From an uncultured Clostridia bacterium (GTDB lineage Bacteria; Bacillota; Clostridia; Monoglobales; Monoglobaceae): DNA of 64,000 bases. Below the pieces are notes generated by a model that was not told where the DNA came from, ran no database searches, and was given only the letters and a program-made list of their open reading frames with translations. The position numbers and the translations under genes were made by a program. Of the stretch, positions 1 to 8,647 are shown in pieces. The first letter of the stretch is position 1; the number at the start of each line of letters is the position of its first letter. The stretch spans positions 60,976-124,975 of the forward strand of contig CAKSFQ010000005.1 of NCBI GenBank assembly GCA_934454115.1, written 5' to 3'.

Positions 1-996
1 TATGTGGAGGACGCGTTCTATCGGGGTATCAAGACGGTGTTCACCATCCACAATCTGCGGTATCAGGGTATCTATTCAATGGACATTGTGGCGGATTTTT
101 ATTCCTTGCCGCAGGAGTATTTTACCGAGGATAAGCTGGAGTTCCACGGATGTGCCAACCTCTTAAAGGGCGGGATCGTCTATGCGGACTATGTGACGAC
201 CGTCAGCCCCAGTTATGCGGAGGAGATTAAAACGCCGCTGGGCGGTGAACGTCTGGACGGTCTGCTCTCTGCAAGGTCGCAGTCGCTGTATGGCATTATC
301 AACGGCATTGACGATGCCGTATATAATGCGAAAACCGATCCCAAGATTTTTGCAAACTTTGATTTGCGAAATCTCACGAGCAAGAAAAAGGAAAACAAGA
401 TCGCACTGCAAAAGCAGCTCGGACTTCCGGTTGACGGCGAAAAGGCGATGATCGGCATTGTGTCAAGACTGGTCGATCAAAAGGGCTTTGATATCATTGC
501 CGAGGCGATGAGCGAGCTTGTGAACCTGGATATTCAGCTGGTGGTACTGGGCACCGGCGAGGCAAAGTATGAGGAGCTGTTCCGTCAGAACGCATGGTAT
601 CACCCGGAAAGGGTTTCTGCCAATATTACCTTTAGCGATGACATGGCGCATAAGATTTACGCATCGGCCGATATGCTGCTGATGCCGTCCATGTTTGAGC
701 CCTGCGGCCTGAGCCAGATGATCGCGATGGCTTACGGAACGATTCCAATCGTGCGTGAGACGGGTGGCCTGAAGGACAGTGTGCAGCCCTTTAACGAGTT
801 CACCGGCGAGGGTACCGGTTTTAGCTTTGCGCCGTACAGTGCGCACGATATGCTCTATACGCTCCGTATGGCGCTGCACTTTTTTGCGGATAAAGAGATA
901 TGGGTGCCATTGATGAAGCGCGCCATGAAGGTGGATTTTTCCTGGGGTGCATCGGCACAAAAATATGATGCGATGTATCAAAAACTGTTGGGCTGA
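1..996 (+). CDS. glgA: Glycogen synthase, 3' part (cut by window start)
   Basis: Last 331 residues of a GT5 glycogen/starch synthase, which transfers glucose from ADP-glucose to the end of an alpha-1,4-glucan in the cytoplasm. The reading frame is open from base 1, so the N-terminal part lies outside the window; the GTG at 4 is not a credible start. Visible are the IHNLRYQG segment of the N-terminal Rossmann domain, the VSRLVDQKGFD start of the C-terminal domain (about residue 156) and the nucleotide-sugar site FEPCGLSQMIAMAYGT followed by RETGGLKDSV (about 230-260). It ends 10 bases before a strong bidirectional terminator. Identity is secure from these family motifs. Confidence 0.95.
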   Translation, partial: YVEDAFYRGIKTVFTIHNLRYQGIYSMDIVADFYSLPQEYFTEDKLEFHGCANLLKGGIVYADYVTTVSPSYAEEIKTPLGGERLDGLLSARSQSLYGIINGIDDAVYNAKTDPKIFANFDLRNLTSKKKENKIALQKQLGLPVDGEKAMIGIVSRLVDQKGFDIIAEAMSELVNLDIQLVVLGTGEAKYEELFRQNAWYHPERVSANITFSDDMAHKIYASADMLLMPSMFEPCGLSQMIAMAYGTIPIVRETGGLKDSVQPFNEFTGEGTGFSFAPYSAHDMLYTLRMALHFFADKEIWVPLMKRAMKVDFSWGASAQKYDAMYQKLLG

Positions 997-1006
997 GTAA
1001 GATGAT

Positions 1007-1048
1007 TAAAAAGGGTGCAAACGGGAAATCCCGTTTGCGCCCTTTTTA
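1007..1048. terminator. Bidirectional terminator between glgA and gpr
   Basis: Long GC-rich hairpin: AAAAGGGTGCAAACGGGA pairs with TCCCGTTTGCGCCCTTTT with one G-U pair and a two-base loop. A-tract and T-tract flank it, so it can end transcripts from both converging genes. Confidence 0.9.
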
Positions 1049-1056
1049 TATGGCGG

Positions 1057-2049
1057 TCAGCGGTAGCGGTCCACGTCCGAAAGACCGATGCCCTTATGGA
1101 GCGCAATGTTAATGCCGTTGGCAATCACGCGGGAGATGTCGTCAATGACGGAATCCACTTCCTTAGGGGCGACAATAAAGTTTCCAAAAGCCGGCTTAAT
1201 GGACTCACGGATTAAGGCATACTTATCCTCGCCCTCTAAATCCTCCAAAAAGCGGTAAAGCGGCCGGGCAGTCTCTGCCTCATTACGCAGACGGCGAATC
1301 ACCCAGTTGATCGAATCCCCGGCGATGGTGGCGGCATCCACCACAGTCGGTACGCCGATGGCAATTACCGGCACGCCAAGCGTGTCCCGGTTCAGCGCCT
1401 GTCGCTTGTTGCCGACGCCCTCGCCCGGTGTGATGCCGGTGTCGGAAAACTGAATGGTGGTGTTGACGCGCTCTACCTTGCGCGAGCAAAGCGCGTCAAT
1501 GGCAATAACCAGCTTTGGCTTGATCCGATCGACCAATCCCTTGACGATTTCGCCGGTCTCGACCCCGGTCAGTCCCAGAACACCGGGTGCAATCGCGCTG
1601 ACCGGGCGGATGCCATCATCGATTTCGTCCGGGATATATTCTTTTAAATGACGGGTGATCATAAGAGAATGAATCACCTTTGGCCCCAATGCATCGGCGG
1701 TGATGTTCCAGTTGCCGAGCCCGATCACCAAAACACTGTCGTTTTCGTCCGTCAAATAGCGGCGCGTGATGGATTGCAGCTCCTTGGCGCAGACGCGGCA
1801 CATGGTTTCATAAATCTCCTGCTGCCCGTAAAAGCGTGCCGGCATCTCGGCGGTGATGTAGCGCCCCGGTTCTTTTAAGAGCGCGTCGGCGCCCTCTTTG
1901 GAGGTCACATGGACTCTGGTGATGTGAATCAGTCCGTCAATGTCCTCGGATTCCATCGATACGCCGGGGATTTCGCGGCGTGTGCCCTGCTTTTCTGTCA
2001 GCAGCTCTCTTGCCTCAACGGCTAAATCGCATCGTACATTTTGCGGCAT
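1057..2049 (-). CDS. gpr: Germination protease GPR (spore protease)
   Basis: 330 residues, the full length for the GPR family (peptidase family A25). During germination GPR starts degradation of the small acid-soluble proteins (SASPs) that coat spore DNA. The product has the family start MPQNVRCDLAVEA, the EIPGV segment near residue 27 and the conserved IGLGNWNITADALGP and AIDALCSRKV segments. It is synthesised in the forespore as a zymogen. GGGAGG lies 8-12 bases upstream of the ATG. The gene is convergent with glgA and sits alone. It is good evidence that the organism forms endospores. I could not assign a sigma-G promoter with confidence. Confidence 0.95.
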   Translation of the reverse strand: MPQNVRCDLAVEARELLTEKQGTRREIPGVSMESEDIDGLIHITRVHVTSKEGADALLKEPGRYITAEMPARFYGQQEIYETMCRVCAKELQSITRRYLTDENDSVLVIGLGNWNITADALGPKVIHSLMITRHLKEYIPDEIDDGIRPVSAIAPGVLGLTGVETGEIVKGLVDRIKPKLVIAIDALCSRKVERVNTTIQFSDTGITPGEGVGNKRQALNRDTLGVPVIAIGVPTVVDAATIAGDSINWVIRRLRNEAETARPLYRFLEDLEGEDKYALIRESIKPAFGNFIVAPKEVDSVIDDISRVIANGINIALHKGIGLSDVDRYR

Positions 2050-2159
2050 GACAATGCCTCCCTTCTTTTCTTAGACTGCCCGAATGTGCCGCAGATTATT
2101 TACAGAGATCCCTGCTTTCATATAAAGTGAAAAAACAGAGATAATATAAGGTGAAATAA

Positions 2160-2182
2160 CGAGAAAGTCTTGCGCTTTCTCG
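2160..2182. promoter_or_regulatory. Inverted repeat over the -35 box of the AEC permease
   Basis: CGAGAAAG and CTTTCTCG form a perfect 8-bp inverted repeat with a 7-base centre. The centre and right arm overlap the -35 hexamer of the promoter at 2170-2198, a position where a repressor would block RNA polymerase. The binding protein is unknown. Confidence 0.45.
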
Positions 2183-2198
2183 ATTTGTTTGTTACAAT
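2170..2198 (+). promoter_or_regulatory. Sigma-A type promoter for the AEC permease
   Basis: TTGCGC, 17-base spacer, TACAAT, located 62 bases before the start codon. Confidence 0.55.
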
Positions 2199-2259
2199 AG
2201 GGGGCGGGCATTCCGCACGATCGCGGCGCACCGTGCCCGATTTTTGGAGGGAAACAATT

Positions 2260-3189
2260 ATGCTTGCATATTTTTTTACGGTAGATCAGCAAATCCTTAC
2301 CATGTTTTTGATGGTAGCGGCCGGTTACCTGTTGTATCGTTTTAGGGTTTTGACCGAGCACGGCCTTGCCGAGCTGTCACAGCTGCTTTTAAAAATCGTC
2401 ACCCCCATGGTGTTGCTGACCTCGTTCCAACGTGAATTTTCAAAGGAGGTCTTTTTTGACTGGGTGGTGATGTTTTTGGTGAGTGTGCTGCTTTATGCGG
2501 TGCATATTCTGGCGGCACGGATCGTCTACCGAGACATTGACGCGCCCCGCTGCGCGGAGAGCCGGCTGGCCGTGGCTTTTCCGAACAATGGATTTATGGC
2601 AATTCCGCTTATGCTGGCGCTTGCCGGCGAGACGGGTGTTTTTTTGGGATCGACCAACATTATTTTGTTAAATATCCTGTTCTGGACGTACGGGAGCCGC
2701 ACGCTTTCGCCGGGCGAACCGATTCGTACCAAGCAGATTTTGCAAAACCCCGGACTGATTGCGGTGGTATTGGGGCTGCTTTTACTGTTTTCGCCCGTCA
2801 AGCTTCCGGAGCCGATTTATCAGGTGGTATATCAGATCGGCTTTTTAAATACGCCGCTTGCGATGCTGGTGCTGGGCGGATTTTTGGCACAGGCCGACTT
2901 AAAGGCGATTTTCAAAACACCGGCCTATCTGCAGCTGAGCGCCTTAAAGCTGCTGGCGCTTCCCTGTATTCTGATCGGCCTTTTGTACCTGCTTCCGCTG
3001 AGCCGGGAGGTCAAAATGGTTGCAGCCATCTGCTCGGTCACGCCGACCGCAACTGCAGTTTCGATGCTTGCCAACGTCTATCACCGTGACGTTTCGTTTG
3101 CGTCCGGCGCGGTTGTGATTACCACCCTGATTTCGGCGGTGACCATTCCGGTGATGATGACGCTGGCAAAAATGCTCCTGCAATTTTGA
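2260..3189 (+). CDS. AEC family permease (auxin efflux carrier type)
   Basis: 309-residue integral membrane protein with about ten hydrophobic segments, e.g. MLAYFFTVDQQILTMFLMVA at the N-terminus and FASGAVVITTLISAVTIPVM at the C-terminus. AEC/BASS-fold permeases move small organic anions such as malate; the substrate here cannot be read from the sequence. The FPNNGFMAIPLMLAL and SVTPTATAVSMLA segments are typical AEC half-repeats. An upstream in-frame start exists, but the ATG at 2260 follows TTGGAGGG at the right distance. Monocistronic with its own promoter; pgk has a separate promoter just downstream. Confidence 0.88.
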   Translation: MLAYFFTVDQQILTMFLMVAAGYLLYRFRVLTEHGLAELSQLLLKIVTPMVLLTSFQREFSKEVFFDWVVMFLVSVLLYAVHILAARIVYRDIDAPRCAESRLAVAFPNNGFMAIPLMLALAGETGVFLGSTNIILLNILFWTYGSRTLSPGEPIRTKQILQNPGLIAVVLGLLLLFSPVKLPEPIYQVVYQIGFLNTPLAMLVLGGFLAQADLKAIFKTPAYLQLSALKLLALPCILIGLLYLLPLSREVKMVAAICSVTPTATAVSMLANVYHRDVSFASGAVVITTLISAVTIPVMMTLAKMLLQF

Positions 3190-3237
3190 AAACTGTGAAG
3201 ATGGTGAATTTTTTAACAAAAAAATTCCAAAAAACTC

Positions 3238-3266
3238 TTGATAAATTTTGTCATTTGGGTTACAAT
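3238..3266 (+). promoter_or_regulatory. Promoter of pgk
   Basis: TTGATA, 17-base spacer, TACAAT, 84 bases before the pgk ATG. Probably drives the glycolytic run pgk-tpiA-gpmI. Confidence 0.7.
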
Positions 3267-3350
3267 GAAAAAAGCGGAGCGATCCGTGCAATGTTTGTAT
3301 AAAATCATCCCCCGTACGGGGAGTTTAATATCTTTTTTGGAGGTCTTAGC

Positions 3351-4553
3351 ATGAACAAAAAAACGGTAGACGACATTTCGGCAAAAGGAAAGAAGGTCTT
3401 GGTTCGCTGCGACTTTAACGTACCGATCAAGGACGGCAAAATCACAGACGAGACCAGAATCAAGGGCGCACTTCCGACCATTCAAAAACTGATCCAGGAC
3501 GGCGCAAAGGTAATTCTTTGCTCTCACATGGGCAAGCCCAAGGGTGAGCCGAAACCGGAGCTGTCCTTGGCGCCGGTTGCCGCACGCCTGTCCGAGCATC
3601 TCGGCAAGGAGGTTGTTTTTGCGGCAGATGATAACGTAGTCGGCGAAAACGCAAAGGCTGCGGTTGCTGCCATGAAGGACGGCGACGTGGTTCTTCTGCA
3701 AAACACCAGATATCGTGCGGAGGAAACCAAGAACGGTGAGGCCTTCAGCAAGGAACTGGCGTCGCTTGCCGATATGTTTGTAAATGACGCATTCGGCAGC
3801 GCACACCGTGCACACTGCTCGACGGTCGGCGTGACAGAATACTTAAAGCCTGCGGTTGCCGGCTATCTGCTCGGCAAGGAGCTGGACTTTTTGGGCAACG
3901 CGATTGACAACCCGGTACGCCCGCTGGTTGCCATCCTGGGCGGCGCGAAGGTTGCGGATAAGCTGAACGTGATTTCTAACCTTCTTGATAAATGCGACAC
4001 GCTGATTATCGGCGGCGGTATGGCATATACCTTTATGAAAGCAAATGGATACGAGGTCGGTAAATCGTTGGTTGACGATGAAAAGATTGAGTACTGCAAA
4101 GAGATGATGAAGAAGGCAAAGGATCTCGGCAAGACGCTGCTTCTTCCGATCGATACCGTTGTGACCAAAGACTTCCCGAATCCGATCGATGCGGAAATCG
4201 AAGTAAAAACCGTACCGGCCGACGCAATTCCGGCTGATATGGAAGGCCTTGACATCGGCGAAAAGACGCGTGAATTGTTCGCACAGCAGGTGAAAACGGC
4301 GAAAACGGTTGTTTGGAACGGCCCGATGGGCGTATTTGAAAACCCGATTCTGGCAAAGGGTACCATCGCTGTTGCAGAAGCTTTGGCGAACACGGACGCA
4401 ACCACCATCATCGGCGGCGGTGACAGTGCGGCGGCAGTCAACCAGCTGGGCTTTGGCGATAAGATGACCCACATTTCGACCGGCGGCGGCGCCTCGATGG
4501 AATTCTTAGAGGGTAAGGAGCTGCCCGGTGTTGCAGCACTGGATGAGAAATAA
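3351..4553 (+). CDS. pgk: Phosphoglycerate kinase
   Basis: 400 residues, the usual bacterial length. Cytoplasmic glycolytic enzyme that moves phosphate from 1,3-bisphosphoglycerate to ADP. The N-terminal [14 protein letters not shown] signature (about 15-28), the substrate-binding [17 protein letters not shown] loop, WNGPMGVFE and the C-terminal [13 protein letters not shown] nucleotide loop are all intact. TTGGAGG precedes the ATG. It is followed by tpiA and gpmI in pathway order, but separated from tpiA by 427 bases that hold a repeat element. A gapA gene is not in this window. Confidence 0.97.
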   Translation: MNKKTVDDISAKGKKVLVRCDFNVPIKDGKITDETRIKGALPTIQKLIQDGAKVILCSHMGKPKGEPKPELSLAPVAARLSEHLGKEVVFAADDNVVGENAKAAVAAMKDGDVVLLQNTRYRAEETKNGEAFSKELASLADMFVNDAFGSAHRAHCSTVGVTEYLKPAVAGYLLGKELDFLGNAIDNPVRPLVAILGGAKVADKLNVISNLLDKCDTLIIGGGMAYTFMKANGYEVGKSLVDDEKIEYCKEMMKKAKDLGKTLLLPIDTVVTKDFPNPIDAEIEVKTVPADAIPADMEGLDIGEKTRELFAQQVKTAKTVVWNGPMGVFENPILAKGTIAVAEALANTDATTIIGGGDSAAAVNQLGFGDKMTHISTGGGASMEFLEGKELPGVAALDEK

Positions 4554-4980
4554 GATGCAAAATAAGGCCGGAGCATGAAAATTGTTTCGGTCTTTTGCCT
4601 GTCGGCATGCGCCGTGAAGGTCAGGCGAAGACACAAGGTAAAGCGTCAAAATACGCAATGATACGGTAACATCAGGTTAGCCGAAAGTGAGCAATCCGAA
4701 CCCCGATTTTGGGAGGCGGATTTCCGCTTTCGCTGCGCCCAATACTCGGCAATCCGTTAGGATTACCTGCGTTTTTGCTTATGCAGCAACCAAAAATCCG
4801 CTCTCTCAAAATTCTACGACCTGAAAAGGATTCAATTTTGAGCAGATTTTGGTGCGGAAGATGCAGCAAGGCTCGGCGCCTTGCAAAGATGACAAGCCAA
4901 AAGATGCCGAAATTTCACCTTTTCAGGCGGGTTCGGATTACTCTCTTTCGGCTAGCATAACAAAGAAAGGATGATATATT
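4554..4980. other. Gene-free gap between pgk and tpiA
   Basis: 427 bases. A weak hairpin with U-tract (AAGGCCG...CGGTCTTTT, about 4563-4597) directly follows pgk and could attenuate read-through. The rest is the inverted-repeat element at 4666-4961. No credible coding frame. GGAAGG-like sequence just before 4981 serves tpiA. Confidence 0.7.
4666..4961. repeat. Inverted-repeat element, copy A (MITE-like)
   Basis: The left end 4676-4702 (GTTAGCCGAAAGTGAGCAAT and onward) and right end 4930-4956 are inverted repeats matching at 24 of 27 positions. A central palindrome GGCAATCC-GTTA-GGATTACC repeats the same core near 4748. The outer left end continues as GTAACATCAGG, shared with copies B and C. 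Bases 4831-4870, reversed, match 45503-45540 of copy B, including CCGCACCAAAATCT exactly. No protein is encoded. Likely a non-autonomous mobile or structural repeat. Confidence 0.75.
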
Positions 4981-5733
4981 ATGAGAAAAAAGATTATTGC
5001 AGGAAACTGGAAGATGAATAAAACCCCGTCGGAGGCAAAGGCTTTGGTTGCTGCCATGAAAGACAAGGTAAAGGACGCGGCATGTGATGTCGTTGTTTGC
5101 CCGACCGCAATCTGCATTCCTGCGGTGGCAGAAGAATTAAAGGGCAGCAATATTGCCGTTGGCGCACAGAATGTGCACTTTAAAGAGAGCGGTGCGTATA
5201 CCGGCGAGCTGGCCGGCAACATGCTAAAGGAGGCCGGTGTTTCCTACGTGATTATCGGCCATTCCGAGCGTCGTCAATACTTTGGCGAGACGGACGAAAC
5301 CGTGAATTTAAGAACCAAGGCTGCTCTTGCGGCCGGTCTGACCCCGATTGTTTGCGTGGGTGAGAGCCTGACCGAGAGAGAGCAGGGCATTATGGACGAT
5401 ACGGTGCGCCGTCAGACTAAGATTGCATTTTTGGGTATTTCGGCAGAGGATGCCAAGAACATCGTCATCGCTTATGAGCCGGTTTGGGCGATCGGCACCG
5501 GCAAAACGGCAACGGCGGATCAGGCTGATGAGGTTTGCGGCATTATCCGTGCGACCATCTGCGGTCTGTACGGCAATGACGTTGCGGAGGCAATCCGGAT
5601 TCAGTACGGCGGCAGCATGAATGCCGGCAATTCGGCAGAGCTTTTGGCCAAGCCGAACATTGACGGCGGTCTGATCGGCGGCGCAAGCTTAAAGGCCGAG
5701 GACTTTTCGATCATTGTTGCAGCAGCAAAATAA
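4981..5733 (+). CDS. tpiA: Triosephosphate isomerase
   Basis: 250 residues, full length. Interconverts dihydroxyacetone phosphate and glyceraldehyde 3-phosphate. All catalytic parts are present: NWKMN with Lys11, [13 protein letters not shown] with His94, [14 protein letters not shown] with Glu166 and the following flexible loop 6, and YGGSMNAGN and GGLIGGASL phosphate-binding loops near the C-terminus. gpmI follows 19 bases downstream, so the two are co-transcribed. The only unusual thing is the repeat element placed immediately upstream. Confidence 0.97.
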   Translation: MRKKIIAGNWKMNKTPSEAKALVAAMKDKVKDAACDVVVCPTAICIPAVAEELKGSNIAVGAQNVHFKESGAYTGELAGNMLKEAGVSYVIIGHSERRQYFGETDETVNLRTKAALAAGLTPIVCVGESLTEREQGIMDDTVRRQTKIAFLGISAEDAKNIVIAYEPVWAIGTGKTATADQADEVCGIIRATICGLYGNDVAEAIRIQYGGSMNAGNSAELLAKPNIDGGLIGGASLKAEDFSIIVAAAK

Positions 5734-5752
5734 GGCAGGAGGCAGAAAGACT

Positions 5753-7285
5753 ATGAGCAAAAAACCGTATGCATTGATTATTATGGACGGTTACGGTGTC
5801 AACGAACGTCATGACGGAAATGCGATCTATGCGGCAAAAACCCCGAACATGGATCGGTATATGAAAGAATGCCCGCATACGATCGTACACGCATCCGGGA
5901 TGGACGTTGGTCTGCCGGACGGACAGATGGGAAATTCCGAGGTAGGACATACCAATATCGGCGCAGGGCGGATCGTGTATCAGGAGCTGACCCGCATCAC
6001 CAAATCCATCTCGGACGGCGACTTTTTTGAGAACCCGGCATTGCTTGACGCAGTGGAAAATTGTAAAAAGAACGGCAGCGCCCTGCACCTTTTGGGTCTG
6101 CTCTCGGACGGCGGCGTGCACAGCCACAATCAGCACCTTTACGGCCTGCTTCAGCTGGCAAAAAAGAACGGACTTACCAAGGTGCATGTCCATGCCTTTT
6201 TAGACGGCCGTGACGTACCGCCGTCCTCCGGCGCGGATTATGTGGAGGAGTTGGTCGCAAAAATCCGTGAAATCGGCGTTGGCGACGTTGCCAGCGTGAT
6301 GGGACGTTACTATGCCATGGACCGTGACAACCGCTGGGAGCGTGTGCAAAAGGCGTACGCCGCAATGGTGCTGGGCGAGGGAAACACCGCAGAGTCTGCG
6401 GTGACCGCGGTCAAAGAGAGTTATAACGAAAAAGTCACGGACGAGTTTGTCGTTCCGACTGTGGTAGTTAAGGATGGCGCCCCGGTAGGAAAAATTCAGG
6501 AGAATGATTCGGTGATCTTCTTCAATTTCCGCCCGGATCGCGCGCGGGAGATTACCCGGACGATTGTTGATCCGGAATTTAACGGGTTTGAACGTTCTTA
6601 TTTTAAAACCTGTTATGTGTGCATGACCCAGTACGACGCATCTATGCCCAACGTGGAGGTTGCATTTAAGCCGGAGACATTGGTGAATACCTTTGGAGAA
6701 TACATCAGCCGCAAGGGGCTGCGTCAGCTGCGTATCGCCGAGACAGAGAAGTACGCGCACGTGACGTTCTTCTTTAACGGCGGTGTAGAGACCGTGTGTG
6801 ACGGTGAGGATCGCGTGCTGATTAATTCGCCCAAGGTGGCAACCTATGATTTGCAGCCGGAGATGAGCGCGCCGGAGGTAACCGATGCCGTGGTCGCGCG
6901 CATCGAGAGCGGCGAATATGACGTGATCGTATTAAACTTTGCAAACTGTGATATGGTTGGACATACCGGCGTGTTTGAGGCCGCTGTAAAGGCGGTGGAG
7001 ACGGTGGATACCTGCCTTGGACGCGTGGTAGACGCCATTCAAAAGATGGGCGGTATGGCGCTGATTACTGCTGATCACGGTAACGCAGACCAGATGGTGG
7101 ATTATACCACAGGCGGTCCGTTTACCGCGCATACCACCAACGTGGTGCCGCTGGTGCTGGTCGGCAAAGAGGGCGTTTCGTTAAAGCCCGGCCGCCTGGC
7201 AGACCTGGCGCCCACTATGCTGGATCTGATGGGGCTGGAGAAACCGGCAGAGATGACGGGCGAGAGCCTGATCCAAAAAGACTAA
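5753..7285 (+). CDS. gpmI: 2,3-bisphosphoglycerate-independent phosphoglycerate mutase
   Basis: 510 residues, full length for the alkaline-phosphatase-fold, metal-dependent iPGM that converts 3- to 2-phosphoglycerate. The start [15 protein letters not shown] has the first metal site, the nucleophile is Ser62 in [17 protein letters not shown], and [11 protein letters not shown] plus FTAHTTN near the C-terminus supply the remaining metal ligands. AGGAGG lies upstream of the ATG at 5753; an in-frame start 39 bases earlier overlaps tpiA and lacks one. In sporeformers this manganese-sensitive enzyme matters for 3-PGA storage in spores. Confidence 0.97.
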   Translation: MSKKPYALIIMDGYGVNERHDGNAIYAAKTPNMDRYMKECPHTIVHASGMDVGLPDGQMGNSEVGHTNIGAGRIVYQELTRITKSISDGDFFENPALLDAVENCKKNGSALHLLGLLSDGGVHSHNQHLYGLLQLAKKNGLTKVHVHAFLDGRDVPPSSGADYVEELVAKIREIGVGDVASVMGRYYAMDRDNRWERVQKAYAAMVLGEGNTAESAVTAVKESYNEKVTDEFVVPTVVVKDGAPVGKIQENDSVIFFNFRPDRAREITRTIVDPEFNGFERSYFKTCYVCMTQYDASMPNVEVAFKPETLVNTFGEYISRKGLRQLRIAETEKYAHVTFFFNGGVETVCDGEDRVLINSPKVATYDLQPEMSAPEVTDAVVARIESGEYDVIVLNFANCDMVGHTGVFEAAVKAVETVDTCLGRVVDAIQKMGGMALITADHGNADQMVDYTTGGPFTAHTTNVVPLVLVGKEGVSLKPGRLADLAPTMLDLMGLEKPAEMTGESLIQKD

Positions 7286-7302
7286 ACGGGATGGATGTGT
7301 AA

Positions 7303-7357
7303 AATAAGGGGCCGAAGTTAATTCAATTGTTAAATTGGATTGCTGAGGCCCTTTTTA
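7303..7357 (+). terminator. Terminator after gpmI
   Basis: AAGGGGCC pairs with GGCCCTTTTT around an inner AATTCAATT / AATTGGATT hairpin, followed by five Ts. Closes the pgk-tpiA-gpmI run. Confidence 0.7.
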
Positions 7358-7445
7358 GCAGTCGTATGTAAGAATCGATAAGGTAGCGCCGAACCAGCCG
7401 CATTATGTCGGCGAAAGCAGTCATTGTCCTGGAGACAGCGATGAT

Positions 7446-7625
7446 ATGTTTTTGAGCGCGGCATTTGGCGCAATCCTGTACGGTGCGGGGATCGGTCTGA
7501 CATTGGCAAAAGGCGCATCGACCGGCGGCACGGATATCTTGGGCAGGCTTTTGCAAACCTTTTTTCCGCATATCAAAATCGGAAATTTAATTCTGGTGGC
7601 AGACACTGTGGTGAGGAAGCGGTAA
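7446..7625 (+). pseudogene. Remnant of a YitT-type membrane protein gene
   Basis: A 59-codon open stretch reads MFLSAAFGAILYGAGIGLTL, then AKGASTGGTDILGRLL and FFPHIKIGNLILVADTVV. This pattern (small-residue helix, GASTGGTD, then xFPHIxIGxLLLxxD) is characteristic of the YitT/DUF161 family of roughly 280-residue Firmicute membrane proteins. Only about one fifth of the family length remains. Upstream the frame has no start or signal and soon reaches a stop at 7356; downstream it ends at TAA 7623. The surrounding 383-base gap (7286-7668) holds no other gene apart from the gpmI terminator. I infer a decayed gene. Confidence 0.6.
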
Positions 7626-7668
7626 AACATTTGGAGATTGCCGGTGTGCCTACGCTTTGTACCCGGCA

Positions 7669-8499
7669 TCATAGAGGCGGTTTTGCGGAAGATGATTTTT
7701 CATAATGCGCCATATGCTGCCGGCGGTATGCCAGCGGCGTTGTCCCTGTCACCGCCTTAAACATTCTGCAAAAATACATGGAAGAATGAAACCCTGCCTG
7801 TGCTGCAATTTTTGAGACCGGCTCCTTTGTCCGCGCCAGCGTATCGCATGCGCTCTGGATTCTTTGTGTGTTAATGTATGCAAAAACCGACATGCCCGTG
7901 TATTCTTTAAAGAGTCTGCACAGATAATATTTTGTGATGTAAAACTTCCCGGCGATTTCCTCCAGCGTTGCGATGGCGGTATAGTTTTTACCGATATATT
8001 CAATGATTTCCGATGCCAGTTTATTTTTTTCACTCAGCGGCGGCATGACGGGCTCTTTTGCACAGCGGTTTAAAATCTCCATCACAGAGGCAAACTCGGC
8101 GGCGGAAAGCGGCTGATTGATTCTTGGCCGAATCCGATCCAAAAGCTCCTGCATTGCCTGCGGCGTAAGACGCAGCTTTTTTTCCAAAAAGCATGCAAGC
8201 AGTTCTTCTTTTGCGCGTTTGGTAAAATAAATGTCAAGATAGCTTTCCTGAAAAGAGATTAGATAACGCCGAAATCCGCCGCCCCCGGTACTGTGAAACT
8301 CATGCGGAGCAATCAGGACGGCATCGCCGCGCTTTAATTCAAACAAAACGCCGTCAATGATATACATCCGTTCTCCCTGGTCTAAAATATAAATTTCGTA
8401 CCCGTCATGGTAATGCATGCCGGGCATACTCCAGCCTTTTTCGTCCTCCATGCATTCGACCTGGCATTTGACGTTGGTATGATAAAGAACCTCTGTCAT
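7669..8499 (-). CDS. AraC family transcriptional regulator
   Basis: 276 residues: an N-terminal cupin-type sensor (about 15-100, with HYHDGYEIYILDQGERMYII and APHEFHSTGGG) and two C-terminal helix-turn-helix motifs (about 170-265, LEEIAGKFYITKYYLCRLFKEYTG and ISKIAAQAGFHSSMYFCRMFKAVTGTTPLAYR). Regulators of this type bind sugars and activate catabolic genes. It is divergent from the GH4 gene at 8648, whose expression it very probably controls. GGAGGTGAACCC precedes the ATG. Confidence 0.9.
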   Translation of the reverse strand: MTEVLYHTNVKCQVECMEDEKGWSMPGMHYHDGYEIYILDQGERMYIIDGVLFELKRGDAVLIAPHEFHSTGGGGFRRYLISFQESYLDIYFTKRAKEELLACFLEKKLRLTPQAMQELLDRIRPRINQPLSAAEFASVMEILNRCAKEPVMPPLSEKNKLASEIIEYIGKNYTAIATLEEIAGKFYITKYYLCRLFKEYTGMSVFAYINTQRIQSACDTLARTKEPVSKIAAQAGFHSSMYFCRMFKAVTGTTPLAYRRQHMAHYEKSSSAKPPL

Positions 8500-8528
8500 G
8501 GGTTCACCTCCTTACAATCTATGTCAAT

Positions 8529-8557
8529 ATTGTATTATAAATAAAACGATTCGTCAA
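8529..8557 (-). promoter_or_regulatory. Promoter of the AraC regulator gene
   Basis: On the minus strand TTGACG, 17-base spacer, TACAAT, about 30 bases before the start codon. The divergent gene also has promoter-like sequence in this gap (TTGTTT-17-TATTCT around 8567-8595), so both share a 148-base control region. Confidence 0.6.
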
Positions 8558-8647
8558 TATCATTCATTGTTTTTTTGACAAAATTAAGGTATTCTATGTT
8601 TAGATGTGCAATGATCGGATATGTGTTGCATAGAAAGGGGCGATCTT

